A stretch of DNA of 16,539 nucleotides, taken from an uncultured Burkholderiales bacterium (GTDB taxonomy: Bacteria > Pseudomonadota > Gammaproteobacteria > Burkholderiales > Burkholderiaceae_D). The position numbers were made by a program, and so were the translations under genes. The DNA is taken from positions 1 to 16,539 of the forward strand of contig CALMOR010000116.1 in the NCBI GenBank assembly GCA_937872165.1. Direction: 5' to 3'. Under the pieces are notes generated by a model that had not been told where the DNA came from, searched no databases, and was given only the letters and a program-made list of their open reading frames with translations. Shown in pieces: positions 15,520 to 16,539 of this stretch. Numbering within the stretch: position 1 is the first letter of the stretch; the number at the start of each line of letters is the position of its first letter.

Positions 15520-16152
15520 ATGCTGAAGAAGACCTTCTTCACCGGACTCGTCATCCTCGTCCCGCTCGGCATCACGGTGTGGGTGTTGAACCTGGTCGTC
15601 ACGACGCTCGACCAGACGCTGCTGCTGTTGCCGCCGTCGATCAGGACACAGGCGCCCTTCAACATTCCCGGGATGGGCGTCATCCTCACGATCGCGATCA
15701 TCCTCGCGGTCGGCGTACTCGCCCGCAACTTCATCGGCCGCCGTCTCTTTCTGTGGTGGGAAGCGTTGCTCGGTCGGATCCCGGTGGTGTCCGCGATCTA
15801 CTCGAGCGTGAAGCAGGTGTCCGACACGCTGCTGTCGCCCTCGGGACAGGCTTTCCGAAAGCCGGTGCTGATCGAGTTCCCGCGCGCCGGTTCATGGACC
15901 ATCGGCTTCGTCGTCGGCACCCCGGGCCACGCGCTGCAGGAGCCGCTGGACGGCGAGCATGCGAGCGTCTACGTGCCGACCGCGCCCAACCCGACGTCGG
16001 GCTACGTGCTGATCCTGCCGGTCGGACAGATCGTCGACCTCGACATCACCGTCGACGAGGCGCTCAAGTTCGTCGTTTCGATGGGCGTCGTCGCACCCGG
16101 CCCCCGCCTGTCGAATGCCGATCTCGCCCTTCCGGTCGTGCGTCCGGCGTGA
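15520..16152 (+). CDS. DUF502 family inner-membrane protein
   Basis: This 210-residue protein has two transmembrane helices, at about 6-28 (TGLVILVPLGITVWVL) and about 52-72 (GVILTIAIILAVGVL). A soluble C-terminal domain follows. Family-typical segments are RIPVVSAIYSSVKQV (about 86-100) and YVPTAPNPTSGYVLILP (about 150-167). The function is unknown. GAGGG lies five bases before the ATG. FmdB-like, DUF502 and aspS in series is a familiar betaproteobacterial order. The last eight codons plus stop fall within a 33-bp tandem duplication: a second in-frame copy of the C-terminus and its TGA follows directly (16158-16190), so read-through would add only eleven residues that repeat the same ending. 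Confidence 0.93.
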   Translation: MLKKTFFTGLVILVPLGITVWVLNLVVTTLDQTLLLLPPSIRTQAPFNIPGMGVILTIAIILAVGVLARNFIGRRLFLWWEALLGRIPVVSAIYSSVKQVSDTLLSPSGQAFRKPVLIEFPRAGSWTIGFVVGTPGHALQEPLDGEHASVYVPTAPNPTSGYVLILPVGQIVDLDITVDEALKFVVSMGVVAPGPRLSNADLALPVVRPA

Positions 16153-16190
16153 CCGTCCGCCCTTCCGGTCGTGCGTCCGGCGTGACCGTC
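16125..16190 (+). repeat. Perfect 33-bp tandem duplication across the DUF502 stop codon
   Basis: Bases 16125-16157 are repeated exactly at 16158-16190; the unit begins CGCCCTTCCGGTCGTGCGTC. The period is eleven codons, so the TGA at 16150-16152 recurs in frame at 16183-16185. Absence of any mismatch implies a recent slippage event or strong selection. Confidence 0.97.
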
Positions 16191-16472
16191 CGGATTGCCC
16201 GGACCGGCCTCGCATGATAATTTCCGCCGATGCGATTCGTCTTCTCCACCCGGCCTGCCGCCCGACGGACCTCCGGTTCCCCGTCCACCTTCGCTCGCCG
16301 CGCGCTTCGAAATCGATAGGGTTGGCCGGGGCCGGCCAACCCGCCTCCCGACGAAGCGCCCTTCCCTCGAATCCCAGTCCTCTCGTTCGCCACGGACGGC
16401 GAACCTGATCCGTCGCGTTCCGATGTCGGCCGCGTGCCGCATCGCCGGCGGACCCTCTCTTCCGGAGTGCTC
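16153..16472 (+). promoter_or_regulatory. aspS promoter and structured leader
   Basis: This 320-base gap holds no convincing gene. After the second repeat copy, TTGCCC (16195-16200) and GATAAT (16216-16221) with a 15-base spacer form a plausible promoter. The leader before aspS would be about 245 bases. It contains an 11-bp perfect stem, GGGTTGGCCGG (16319-16329) with CCGGCCAACCC (16332-16342). It also contains a 7-bp stem, GTTCGCC (16385-16391) with GGCGAAC (16398-16404). Neither is followed by a U-tract. No Asp-rich leader peptide is seen. Confidence 0.45.
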
Positions 16473-16539
16473 ATGCGTACCCATTACTGCGGCCTCGTCA
16501 CGGCCGACCAACTGTCGCAGCCCGTTGTGCTCACCGGCT
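16473..16539 (+). CDS. aspS: AspS, aspartyl-tRNA synthetase (N-terminal fragment, cut by window edge)
   Basis: The 22 visible residues, MRTHYCGLVTADQLSQPVVL then TG, match the start of bacterial AspRS, which begins MRTHYCG and leads into the OB-fold anticodon-binding domain. GGAG at 16464-16467 lies five bases before the ATG. Position downstream of fmdB-like and DUF502 supports the call. In organisms lacking AsnRS the enzyme can be non-discriminating, and nothing here decides that. Confidence 0.9.
   Translation, partial: MRTHYCGLVTADQLSQPVVLTG

Noticed and set aside
16214..16408. A 64-codon frame in the aspS leader
   Set aside because: It is Arg/Pro/Ser-rich with no ribosome-binding site and runs through the strong hairpin. 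It also lacks the Asp codons expected of an attenuator peptide.

Overview
The window looks like chromosomal DNA from a high-GC betaproteobacterium, probably Burkholderiales or a relative. The evidence is gene order as much as sequence. A di-haem cytochrome c4 gene diverges from engB, engB is followed by hemB, uvrA and ssb are divergent, and an FmdB-type zinc ribbon gene, a DUF502 membrane protein gene and aspS lie in line. I recognised proteins by motifs and memory only; no database was searched.

Left part (1-4225, minus strand). A high-affinity K+ transporter operon reads leftwards: a 30-residue membrane peptide, then kdpF, kdpA and kdpB. All three junctions are ATGA overlaps. A KdpE-like direct repeat lies upstream. 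KdpB homology stops abruptly near position 140. The outer ~145 bases instead read, on the plus strand, like part of a superfamily-1 DNA helicase interrupted by a stop codon. This is either a rearrangement or an assembly chimera at a contig end. Next comes the cytochrome c4-type gene.

Middle (4411-11117). engB and hemB read rightwards. Between them, on the minus strand, are four consecutive hairpins. The last is a GC-rich stem followed by eight U, and one loop is C-rich and complementary to Shine-Dalgarno sequences. I read this as a small RNA gene, possibly a known betaproteobacterial family. After hemB come a lipoprotein alpha/beta hydrolase, the convergent uvrA, and the divergent ssb.

Right part (11181-16539, plus strand). 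A CHASE3 sensor kinase with a HisKA_3-type core is followed by a NarL/FixJ response regulator that starts with TTG. A tight four-gene unit follows: a stand-alone receiver domain, a DUF1328 membrane peptide, an unrecognised exported or anchored protein, and a divergent CsbD-like protein. It ends at a strong terminator. I infer an envelope or general stress module wired to the neighbouring two-component system. Its codon use is less GC-biased than that of the housekeeping genes. The window ends with fmdB-like, DUF502 and the start of aspS, whose roughly 245-base leader carries two perfect hairpins. A 33-bp in-frame tandem duplication spans the DUF502 stop codon.

The best candidates for something new are the engB-hemB minus-strand RNA, the receiver/DUF1328/exported protein/CsbD unit, the KdpB-helicase junction and the structured aspS leader.
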